NCBI GenBank assembly: GCA_905147135.1
Contig: LR990041.1
Location: 18,413,907 to 18,477,906 of the forward strand
Direction of reading: 5' to 3'
DNA from: Blastobasis lacticolella
Lineage: Eukaryota > Arthropoda > Insecta > Lepidoptera > Blastobasidae
DNA: 64,000 nucleotides
Shown here piece after piece: positions 10,927 through 22,200 of this stretch. The translations under genes and the position numbers were made by a program. The stretch's first letter is position 1. The number at the start of each line of letters is the position of its first letter. The notes under the pieces were generated by a model, which was given only the letters and a program-made list of their open reading frames with translations, had not been told where the DNA came from and ran no database searches.

Positions 10927-11339
10927 TAAACCGTTGTAATTCATTTTCATTGTTAATTGTTTCTCGGTAGGAGGTAAGGAGCAGCGAAACGAGACAAAAA
11001 TACTCTGTATGATATTGTATTAGGGCGTTAGGATAGAGTGTAGACTTGACGCACAGCCGAAGTGTGCGATGCCTTCTCTTAGTGATGTCACGTTGTGTGT
11101 AAGGTAGTGCCATAATAAAGAGCTTCCCAATTATTTTTAACACTGCTTTTTATTATCTTCTTCACGCTAGACCTTACCTACCAAGACTTTACCTACGGCT
11201 CCATTCGTGTAGAGATGATGACCAGCTCAAACTATTGGACAGACCGAGCTGTAATGTAATGTGGCAGGCAGATAGATCATAGAAAACCTAACCGACAGAA
11301 AAAGTCCGATAACTCCCGACCAAGTTCACTTAAACCCAA

Positions 11340-11480
11340 ATATTTTGTCGATTGGTTAAGTATGTATTAGTTTAACCAGTTTCTATCGGTGGAAACCTGT
11401 AATTGGCTCTGTGCTGCCAGTATTATTTCATACTGTAATCATTGCTGTTGGTTTTCCTTAAGTAAATAAAATAAATAAAA
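11340..11480 (+). repeat. Dispersed repeat, relative of 23435-24015
   Basis: GGTTAAGTATGTATTA, CCAGTTTCTAT.GGTGGAA and ATCATTGCTGTTGGTT recur around 23445-23480 and 23972-23990, where the second copy is split by insertions including a SINE. Confidence 0.5.
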
Positions 11481-11481
11481 T

Positions 11482-11645
11482 AAACTACAGAACCGATTAT
11501 AATGGTACAAAGCTAAGAAACTAGCTTTCAAATAGAGAAAACCGCATCCAAATCGGTCCATCCGTTCGGGGGCGACAATGCCAGACACACACAAAGCCAC
11601 ATGTCAAACTTATAACACCCCTTTTTTCGTCGGGGGTTAAAAATA
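11482..11645 (+). repeat. Dispersed repeat ending CGTCGGGGGTTAAAAA
   Basis: Contains AACCGATTATAATGGTACAA, GAAAACCGCATCCAAATCGG, GTCCATCCGTTCGGG and a tail TTTTTTCGTCGGGGGTTAAA. Related fragments lie at 17215-17310 (inverse) and 30570-30660. Confidence 0.6.
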
Positions 11646-12234
11646 TAGAAATATAAGACGAGAAATCAAAACGAATGCACCGGGGTAGGAATATTGGACC
11701 CGTTATGTGGTAAGGTCATCCGATTGTTTTGTTGGGAAGCATATTTAGATCCGTAATTTTTTAAGTCCATCTCTTGGTAAACAAGATCTTTGTCACTTTC
11801 CCTCCATTATAATAAAGTGAAGGCTATGGCCGGCGTTTGGACTGGTCACCGCCCACAGCAACATGCGATATATGCGCAGTGTCTACCTATGGACCTATGC
11901 GTTCACCTGCTCAATGTCAATATGTTAATGTGCTCCACCTACACCATCTAAAAAATATAATTTAAACTTTATTAATCTTTGGCTATGAAGCGCTCCTTAG
12001 GGACGGGGCTTGCTAAAGAAGCAAGTAAGCGAATGGCCTAGCTAAGTCCCCACTCAGTTAGGTACCTCGAAATCTACCTAGGCACTGCAGGAAAGTAAGT
12101 AGCGTAGGTATATATTAACCTGAAGTACCTAATTGTAGTGTTACTTATTGGTATACGGTTTGCGACGCCGCGATGCAGAAACGAGCCCATTAAAACGAAA
12201 ACAGTTAAGTTGAAAAAGTTAATAAGCCGGCGTA

Positions 12235-12465
12235 ATGAATGCACGCGCGTGTGTTCTGTGTGGCTGCGCACGGGCAGCGCCGGTGTTGGCTGCTGGCGCC
12301 CGGCGCGGCGCAGCACAGCGGCACAGTACTCGGCGGCGCGCGGCGCGGCTTGCTCGTCCTGCAGTCAGTCGCTGCGTGGGCGCCAATGCCGCGCGCAAAC
12401 CCGCCCGCGCAACTCGCGCCTGCGTCTCGACTAGCCTCATCATCTACCGCCGAACACACTGATGT
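12235..12465. other. CpG-rich island without a convincing ORF
   Basis: About 230 bp of strongly GC- and CpG-rich DNA in AT-rich spacer. Open frames exist in several phases on both strands, as expected from GC content, and none resembles a known protein. It could be a promoter or non-coding 5' exon, possibly for the ninein gene 2.2 kb downstream. Confidence 0.4.
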
Positions 12466-12856
12466 GCAGTACAGAATTTCGGTGCCCTGAATGATGAAAT
12501 CTAGTGCCATGTACAAGATCACTTACGTGGCTAGGAAAAGTAAGGTAGGCGTTAGCTATTTTTACCTAATAAATTACGCTTATTGATTCCAACATTCCGT
12601 CTCTCATTCCTTGCATTCATCATGCGTTGCATTATTTTGGAGGTTTGTCACTTCGTCCACTTTCCACACATTTCACTCTGATGATACATGGACAGGCTTT
12701 GGAAAATTACCTTTTCCTTAACGAAAAGCCAAAACCCTAAACATTTTGAAAGTGGTGAAACGCTGTTTAGTGAAAAGCGCTTGCTATAAGAGCGGACCAT
12801 CCCGTCAAAAACCAAGATTGACCGCTAGGACGAGAAGGACTAGGATGCATAATTGT

Positions 12857-13726
12857 TAGGGTTTGCAATCGAACTTTCGAATTATTCGAATATTCGCCTC
12901 ATTTCAATATTCGAATAGTAATTTAGGTAAAATTCGAATTTTCGAATATTTTTAAACAATCAGAATTTACGTACCTACTCGTGTCTTAATTTTGTGGTAT
13001 TTAATCATACGGATCGTGTGTACGCTCGGGGACTCGCGCCTGAGTATTCTGCTATGCTAGGCGCATTCTGTCTGATATGTTTTAGTTTATATATAATTTG
13101 ATTTTAATTTGTATCACTTATCATGATATAAAGTTCTTTCCTTTTTCTTGTTTAGTCAAAAATCGTTTAACGTACTTATCTCGAAAAATACCTGATCTTA
13201 GGATCTCACTGACCTAATGCTACCTCCTTACTCTCGCGAGGCAGGTACATTGTATTTAGTTGTGTTCGGGGCTACACTACACGGGGAATCGCGAGGCAAG
13301 GAGACCGAATACACTCTCGCCTCGCGATTCGATTTCTGTACTAAATTTTTTTTTTGTTAATGTTCTGTAATTGAATTATGGTTTATACTATTAGTAAATG
13401 TATTCTAAGGTCAAATCGCTTTCTATAGCTTAATGATATAAAATAATGGAGTTAAATCGAAAAAAACATATTCGCCGCTAGGCGGCGTTGTTTTGTAATT
13501 TTGTGATTTTTATTTTTCATTGCTTCGTTTTATGTTATTAACATGTAGAAATCCATTTCACGCTTATTTGGATACATTTACTAACGGCCAATTGCTCAAA
13601 ATTACATTTAAACGTAGTTAATACCCTGATTCTAGATTTCACAATATTTCGAATAATATGCGAATATCACCAGCAAAAATATTCAAATATTCGAATACTT
13701 AAATTTTCGAATATTTGCAAGCCCTA
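12857..13726. mobile_element. hAT-type nonautonomous element, 870 bp
   Basis: Ends are TAGGGTTTGCAA and, at the right, TTGCAAGCCCTA. The 8 bp outside each end are ATAATTGT (12849-12856) and ATAATTGC (13727-13734), a target duplication with one mismatch. Multiple TTCGAATA and ATATTCGAA motifs fill both subterminal regions, as transposase-binding repeats do. No transposase frame. Confidence 0.85.
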
Positions 13727-13884
13727 ATAATTGCCTAACGGGTCTAACCTAATAACTTTTTTATTTGCATCCGATACATATACATAGTGTTATCCTACTT
13801 ACATAAACAAATAACGGCTGGTATTGGCGCATGCCTCTTCCTTGATAGAGTTTCGAACGAATTCTTCCGGGTCCCATCCTTTGT

Positions 13885-14175
13885 AGTAGGTACAATACTT
13901 TGTAGGTGATCATCTTGGAGTTAAATCCCGGTTGCTCTCCCGCGTGACTCGCTGACGCCTGGTGTCCACCTTTCTGCTCTTAGTCCATTTTGATCGGTCT
14001 TCGGCATCCTAAGTGGTGATTTCGTTGGCAGTCATGTCACTCTTAACAACGGCCAACGGCCATCGCTTCTTGGGCTGGCCTCGCCTTCCCGTACCTGGCG
14101 GGGGTAGCATGGCCCGACATCTGTTCCCCACGTACCTAATTTGCCGGTCTGCGCAAGACGTGGCCGTATCATCAA
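13885..14175 (-). mobile_element. RTE-type LINE, 3' end fragment
   Basis: Read on the minus strand it gives the decayed RTE end: ATGTCGGGCCATGCTACCCC, a GGGAAGGCGAGGCCAGCCC-like basic stretch, AAGAAGCGATGGCCG, then a CCGAAGACCGATC remnant and the GCGCAACCGGGATTTAACTC-like tail. Confidence 0.65.
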
Positions 14176-14399
14176 CTTTGTAGGTATTGTATTTTAATGT
14201 TTAATGTTTCTGCCAAAATTTTTGTGATATCTCAAACTTGAGAATATCAATTCTAGTTTTTAGATCCAATGCTTCACTTCAGCTTACTGTTCAGCGTGGT
14301 TTAGAAGCCATGTTCAGAAGATGTGTGAGATTTCATAATTTTATGTAGTGAGTATACATATGGCTGTACTGTCTCATACCTTTGCCATTCGCGCAAATA

Positions 14400-14634
14400 C
14401 AAGTGCCTAAAATGACATCAACTGTCATTTTGACATTGGTGACTATGACGTTTTACGTCACAACTCGACCAACCAAATGTGAACCAAATGAGAAATAGTA
14501 AGCAAGAAAGTAAACCAAACCAAGAGTTTTTTAGTTTCATTACATGTGAATTTACACGATTGTTTATTTTTTCCTATGTTTTACAATGTAGATAGATAAA
14601 TAATTTGTAGAACGTAATACTTAGGGCCCTGAAT
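14400..14634 (+). promoter_or_regulatory. Probable ninein proximal promoter and 5' UTR
   Basis: Immediately upstream of the ninein start. TGACGTTTTACGTCA (14446-14460) is a palindromic pair of CRE-like half sites spaced by 3 bp. AAAATGACA..TGTCATTTT (14410-14431) is a second small palindrome. No TATA box is obvious. Function is inferred from position and symmetry only. Confidence 0.4.
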
Positions 14635-16287
14635 ATGGATAATCCGACTCTGAACCATTACGAAGAGCAGCTTTACTCAGTGTTCAAGACTTTCGACGTA
14701 GATAACGAGGAATCCTTGAACCGAGCAGCTGTGGTAGGCCTTTGCGACGCATTGCAGTTGGAGGAACGCGGTGCGACGCTGGTGGACACGCTGTTTGAGC
14801 GGCGTACACAACGAGTCACCTTCGCACAGTTCCGCAGCGGGCTGCTCGCCGTGCTGGGGGCCGAGCCGTCAGCGCCCGCCCAGGGCCCCGCCGCCGAGCC
14901 TGCCGCTGCCTCTGCGAGTGATCCGCCTCCGCCGCACAGTGATGATGACTCGTCAGGTCGCGAAGTAGCTCCTAAATTTGTATTTGGCTCTAAGAAATAT
15001 GGACGCCGTTCACGGCCACACCGCACTTCGTCCGCTCCCGAAGACAATACGAAATCTGAAGAACATGTGCATCTCCAGGACCGCTCAAGACAACGTGTCA
15101 GATGCCTACGTAGCTCGTCTGTTACAGGCGACAGTCGCATCGTCCACTCGACTCCTGAATCTGGATCAGATCTCCTCGATCATGATAGTCGTATTGACTG
15201 TCAACAGGCATTAGATTTGTGCCGACGACTACACATGAATAATATAGATCAACAAATAATTGAAAACATATTTGACACAGAACCCACTGCAGAGACAACA
15301 GTTGGAGAGTTTTTTGATCGCCTAAACTCTTCCTTATCTAGTTCTATCGCTGCCACATCAGCCGGTGATATAAGTGATGTCAGTTCCTGCAACAAAGTGG
15401 ACCATGTCAATAATATTATGATAAATGTCACCCTGCCTAGTGCTCATGTAGTAGAATGCTGGGAGTCCGCCGGTGTGCAGCAGCCTCACCGGATACTCCT
15501 GGAGCTAGGTTTCACTGGGGCCACAGTGTGCGTCTCAGATTTGGAGGATGCATTGGAAGACGAAATGAGGGCACTGGACGATCCTCCAGATGCTCGTTCC
15601 TTGATGTTGATGGCATCGCTGGCGCTGAGCAGCCTGTGTTTGCGTCACTCGAAGGAGGCTCTGGACGCCGCGGTCGGTGAGCGGGACCGGTTGCGGGGGG
15701 ATTTGGCGGAGGCGAACCGGCGCGCGCGGGTGCTCGCCCAGGAGGTGGACGAGAACCACGCGCGGCTGGAGGGCTCGCTGGCGGCGTCGCTGCGGCGCGC
15801 GGAGGGCAAGCACGCGGAAGCACTGCGGGCTCTCGAGGAAGACCGCGCGGCCGAGCGGGAGCGGGCCGCCGCCGAGCGCCAGGCGCTGCAAGCTGAGGTC
15901 GCCCGCAGAGCCGAGATCGAGGTACGCCTCCGGGCCGAGTACAATGCCACAGTGGCTAAAACGAATGAACTTGAAGCGAAGGTAAAAGCAGCCGAGGAGC
16001 GGGCGACCACCGCCAACAAGGAAACTGAGCGGATCGCTACCGAGTTGAAAAGCCTCCGAGACAGTGTCGCCGCGGCGGCTGGGCAGGAGCCCGCGGCGCA
16101 GAGCGAGTTGACTGCTCGTGTGGAGGCGCTTCGTGATGACAACAAGCGGCTGAGAGATCGCTGCGATGAGCTGGCGGCTGCCCTGGAGAGCCGCGCCGCC
16201 GCCGCGCCGCAGCCGACGCCGCCGCCGCAGTGCACCTGGCGGGACGAGGCCGCCGTCGACGACAGCCCCGCCTCACTCGATCATGAG
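14635..16287 (+). CDS. Ninein-like exon 1 (EF-hand-like N-terminus and first coiled coil)
   Basis: 551 codons from ATG 14635 (ATATGG) to GAG before the donor GTCAGT at 16288. Reading past the donor gives only eight residues before a stop, so splicing here is expected. The coiled-coil half is unusually Ala- and Arg-rich and GC-rich, which creates many long shadow frames on both strands. Confidence 0.95.
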
Positions 16288-19200
16288 GTCAGTTATTTAT
16301 TAAATGAATAAATAATAATTTATATACCAAAATTACAACCTTACATAGTTTATACTACAATTATAACAGTCTTTAAGTTTCAGACAGATCTCAAGTTATA
16401 TATTAAAATACAATGCAGTTGTGTTCATATTATCCTGACTCCTACACTAGGATGACCTGTATTGCAGGAGACAGTAATTCCTCAATTTAGAATTTGGTTT
16501 TGTTTCCAGCCATGAGCGGATATCCACATTAGGTTTGAATTTGAACTTACAGATATTAAAATTTATGTTGTAACAATATTAACGCTTAATATTAACGTCA
16601 AAGGTTCATGTACGCCATTCATCAAGCTTTATCACTCACTGAACATAAACTTTAAGCAGCCTAAATTTTAACCTAACATTTTTTATTTATTGAATTTTCC
16701 CTTCTTCCTTAGTATATGTAGGTTGTTTCTATAAATGTGTAGCCAAATCCAGATCTATGACTGTTAAATCTGCAAACTAAGAAAAAAGATGTTGATATTG
16801 AAGCCATCATTTATATTATTTTTATTACTCTTCAAAATGAAATGTATTGCAGGAGAGCGACACATCGATGGCGGAAGCAGCGCCGCCGTTGACCGCGGCC
16901 GAGCTGCAGCGGCGGTTGACCGAAAACGAGACCTTGCATCAGGAGGAAAAACTAAAATACAATGAGCTAGTCAAGTTAGTCGCATTATATATTTTACGTC
17001 CAGGGGTGGCACTAGATTCAGGTCTGTGGGACCTCAGTGGGCCAGTCTGACTCGAAACTATAGCTTTCATGTTTCATCTTGCAAGCTGCGGTTGGTTTTA
17101 AAAGCATCAAAATCTGTAGGTTTGGTCTTAAGGACAAATGAATATATTTGACTTGTAGCAATTAAAAAGTTGTTTTTGCTTTTAATCCCTGATGGGAAAA
17201 GAGGGCTGTAATAAGTAGCTTCCGAACGGATGGACCGATTTGGATACGGTTTTCTCCATTAGAAAGCCAGTTTAATAGAGATGGTTATTAGCTTTGTTTC
17301 ATTAAAATCAGGCACTACTGACCCGATTTAGAAAATATTTGCGTGTATTGTACCTAAACTTGGTTGGGGTTTATTCGGGAGGCGGGGAACTTTTTCTGTC
17401 GTTTAAGTTATTTAATGTTTTTTAAACAAAATTAAATCATTATGTTTTAATAAACATGGCAAAAATTTACAGGTAGGAATAGCAATAGAAGTTTCTATTG
17501 CTAATCCTAGGTGTAAAATACGGGTGGAGTTTTTTTACGGATCAGTATTAACCTTGTGATTGTCCTTTGGCATAGCCATAAAATGAATCTAGTCTTACCC
17601 ATATAATGCATATTATAGTAGTTTATGCAACTGTCATATAATACCTAATTATATGCAGTTGCATACACTACTTTATCTACACTCATATTTTTATGTTAAA
17701 AAATCGACCTATAATTTTTTCAAGTTTGCTGGATGTAAGCTGCGTGTCAGTTCTGTTGTATCTACGCGTCACGGATATCAAGCGGCGGGAAATTCACGTC
17801 ACTACTTTCACATTTATCAATTTATTTGCTTCAAACAAGAAAAAACATTCACAAACACAACGAACAACGATTAGTAAGAAAATTCTGTTTAGCGGGAAAA
17901 TAATTACTCACAAATATAGACATGAAAATTTGAATTTTGAATTTAAATTTTGATTTGTTAAAGACATTTAGGTGTTCAGCCTACATTTGACCGTGTCCGG
18001 GCGCCCGACAAGAATTTAAAAAATCTAAGTGTTGCATAATGATTTAAAAAATATTTTACGTTACAGCTGTAATGAAATTAGTATGGGAAATGCTGTTTCG
18101 AAAAGTATTTTTTTTTAATTTTATGGACTGGCGTGAAAAAACTGTCTCCTTAAACGACTGTTTTCGAATATGTAAGTAATTGGAACATTACGATACGAGT
18201 GTAGATAAAGATATTTTTATTACTGTAGGTCAAACTGATTTACATATCCTAACGATCAAACATACCCATTATCACGCTTTTAACACAATTTAGCAGCTTT
18301 TTAGCGGTTTCGTCGTGTACCGCTAGCACTACGATGCCGCGAGTTCGACATGACACCATCGCCACCTCTATTCGTATTCTATTGCTCTAAGATAGACTGA
18401 CCCGCATCACGGTCATAGTCGCCAATATTATTTAGGTTTAGAACAATTAAAATGCAGCTTATGCAATATACAGAAATAGTAATGAACTTTTAGTGTCCGC
18501 TTTGATCTTTTGGCTGACAATGGTGGCATGGGGTTCCCGCGCCGCTCGTACTGGTGTCTCCGGCCGGAACAGCGCCATTGGCAGCATTAGCGTCTTCAAT
18601 ACATACATTTACCGGCTAGGATCCGGCCTGGCCGAGGAAACACGGAAAAAGGCTCGCATTCGTCTCTACTAGCACAACTAAAGGAGCAAAACATCGTTAG
18701 CAGATCTTTTTGTCTCGGGAATAGATATAAATAAGCACCAACAGGCGAAATCCTATTTGCCGCGCCGCTGGAATCCCTGAGCGTCCAACGGTCCTTTTAT
18801 TTGCTTTAACATTTGCCATGGAGCGTCCTGTTTCGCGTACTCGGCATTCGCTCTATTCGGCTTCTAGGCTATGGTAGAATTTCTTTCCGGATAAAAATAG
18901 TGAATTACCTATTTTAACGTATAGCGGCAAACAATTTCGTAAAAAAATCCTGAAAAACCTCTCTATCTTCTATTATCTACAGATTTCATTGACCTGTGTA
19001 GGTACCTACTCATCTTTTCTTTGGAAATAACTAAAATTAAAAAAATATAAGCCAAGCAATCGTACACAATCACAATTACCTGCAGCGTGAAGTCCAATAA
19101 GTTGTGTTCCAAACTAGGGCGAACTAGATAAGATATTGATCCCCTAATAATTAACCTGGAACGTGCTGACATTTAACTTTATTAGCGTCGATGCCGATGC

Positions 19201-22200
19201 CCAGAGGGCGTTGCGGGTTGGTTGGTTCAACCCAAAATTGGTTTGGGCGTTGATTTCATTATCGGAGGCCGCCGGCGGCGGGCTCGAGCCTCGAAACAAA
19301 TATAGCGCGACGTGCCTCCCCTCACTCAATATTGCATCGGCTATTTAATCTGAGCCACACACGGTTCCTGTTTTCCGATTCAGACGCAGCGGATTTCAGC
19401 CTTTCGTTTGTTTTGCGAATGAATGTCTGTCGCGTTGGACTGATGCGTGTTTGTCACCAGCTCCACTTATTAGACCCAAACCTAGGAGATCGAGTTCGAT
19501 CAAAGTTGGCCCGTTGTATTTATCATTTGATTTTGGATGTGTTCAGTTCAACTCTATCGTTTAAACATAGACATAGACAGCACTTTATTCGGTTCCATTA
19601 CCCTCAACTTAAAGTGAGTACAATATGTTATATTAAAAATTATGTAAGACCAGCCAGTGATATAACGGAAACCGAAATGAACCAATCTCAGCATAATGCT
19701 GTAAGGGCTCATGCCTGTCACGGCGCCGGTTTTTAGAAAAGTCCATGCATCTTACGCATCTACGGCGGGGGTATTATTGTATTTTATTTATACGATGAGT
19801 ACGACGTCCTTTAGTGAAATGTCACTGTCCGTTAGTTTGGTCTGTGACAAAGTAAAAGTTGACAGCAAAATAGGCACGTAATACTTTCCTCCTGAGTCAC
19901 CGACAATATTACGAACTAACGCTCCCACGCGGGTTTCACCTGCTTCCAGTTCTAGTCTCTGTTTATATTCAACTATAAGATTTTTATAACATTGCGAATT
20001 AATAACGTAGCTACATTGGGGAAAAAAATCGAAATCAGTTCAGCAGTTTTGGGGTTTACATATCCCCGGCATCCAAACTCTATACGGTTATACACTATAC
20101 GGTTGTACCGTACAGCCTAGGTAATTGCGGATATCAACTTGAGACAAAGCGTCCGACCGACACCTTTCTTGCAAACAAGCTTAAGGCCCGCCTGATGGTA
20201 AGCACTTATCCTAGCTGATATTTGCTTTACACCATTGAGGTGGCAAACAAGCGTACGGCCCGCCTCAACCTTAGCCGGATATTTGCCTCTCTTCCAGGGA
20301 GCTAGAAACGAGTCTCGACGCGATGCGTCTCGAATACGAGCGCTGCGAGGAATACTGGGCCGGCAAGCTCTCCGAGGAGCGATCAGCCCAGCGGCGTGAG
20401 GCGGCAGCCAGCGATGCGAGGCTGGCCGGGCTCGCGGCCAGGATCGCCGACTACGAGCGAGCATTCGCGCCGGCTCGCCTGCCCGCTATCGACGAACGCG
20501 CCGGCTTGGAGATGCAGGTGCGGTGTACTGGTTTACCAGGTTCTCCTATCGACAGGTTAGAACGCGCTGGCTTGGAGAAATAGGTAAGGTGCGACGGGCT
20601 TCTTTGCTCTCGTCACTCTAGCTGTTTGAGGAGCGGTCGGCCGGGCTGGCGGCCAGGATCGCCGACTACAAGCGAGCATTCGCGCCGGCTCGCCTGCCCG
20701 CCATCGCAGGCTTGGAGATGCAGGTGCGGTGTAGTTTCCTAGGCTTTCTTATCAACAGGTTCGATGAACGCGCTGGCTCCAAGCCACCGATAATGAACGA
20801 GCATTGCGCCTGCCCGCTATTGACAGACGGCTTGGCTTTTGCGTTTGTACCAAGAAAGCAAACGAAACTGTCCAAATCTATGTCACTTATCACCAGGCGA
20901 GATGGTGGTCAAATGCCTGTACTGAAGTAGCAGGGGGCAGGCCATGTAGCTCGCAGAACCGATGGCCGATGGGGCGGAAAGGTTCTCGAGTGGCGACCAC
21001 GTACAGGAAATCGAGGCTTATGACCGGGCCCCCACTGAGATGGATGGGAGACTTAGTAAACTCGTGGGGTGCCGGTAGACGCGAGAGGAACAGAACCGAC
21101 TGTGGTTAAAGGCTAAAGAGGGGTATACCCAATAGTGGTCCCATGGCTGAAGTGATGATTATTATAAATTTTTGTATGATATTGTGTAATGTACAGATAA
21201 GAAAAGCCGCATCAAATATTTACTTGTATGAATGATTTGCTAAATATTTTATTTTAGTTCCACTATAATATAGGCAATCTTGTCTGATGATGATTCTATC
21301 GAAACCGCGATATGTTAATTATAGTGGAACTAGTGTAAAAAGTGTTTTTTAATTTATCATACAATTCCATTTATCAAAAATGCCCCAAACAAAGTATAAA
21401 CAAATGTTCCACCTCATTAATTTCGACCCCTAATCCATTTGCAGGTCACAGAGCTAGAGCAGGAATTCACCTTACACCGCGAGGAAACCGCGCGAGAGCT
21501 GCAGAGACGCGACGAGGAGCTGGCCCAAGCGCGGGCGCGGCAGGACGCACTCACTAAGGAGTTACAGGTGCATTGGCAATTCAATATACTATTTTAATGT
21601 TATAATACTTATGCCCTTGTTCACTAAGTATAGGAATCGTTTAAATCCGATGCCCAAACACATAAGAATTGCTTAAGACGAAAATACGTTTCACAAAACG
21701 CTAGTAACTATCGCCGTTAGATAAAGCTTAAAGTTAAGAAGTGGATTAGACGGCGCTTAGTCCCTAGGAATCGTCTGAAACGACATCTAACAGTAAATTT
21801 AACTGACCCGGTAGCCTAAACTGGAACTTATTGTCGCCATTTTGAAATGTCACTTTGTTGTCAACAACGGCAACGCCGTCACCGGTTCAGTAGCCGTATT
21901 CACAATGGCTCGGATATCGGATTCGGATACAGAATCGACAAAGGACCCCGCAAAAGTTCTTAAGAAAATGTGTTTTCAGTTAATTTTGATGAAATTTTCA
22001 TGTTATAGAGAGTAGGGTTTCCGTGGAATCTATCGGGATTCTGAATAACAGTTTTCAAATCGATCGACACGGATTCGCCGCACACGAATTTCGTGTCGAA
22101 TCGTTCGGAAACGGTTTCGAATCATTGTGAATACGGCTACTGATAAGTTTGTGACGTGTCTACACTGCCACGGGCACCCTTTCCACGGTGCGGGCTGGTC

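Noticed and set aside
12205..12522. Five overlapping ORFs in the 12.2-12.5 kb GC-rich block
   Set aside because: Open in several frames on both strands, as expected from GC content; no domain or splice context.
15645..16235. Minus-strand ORF of 196 codons inside ninein exon 1
   Set aside because: Shadow of the GC-rich coiled-coil frame; composition is Ser/Ala/Arg only and the plus strand is clearly coding.
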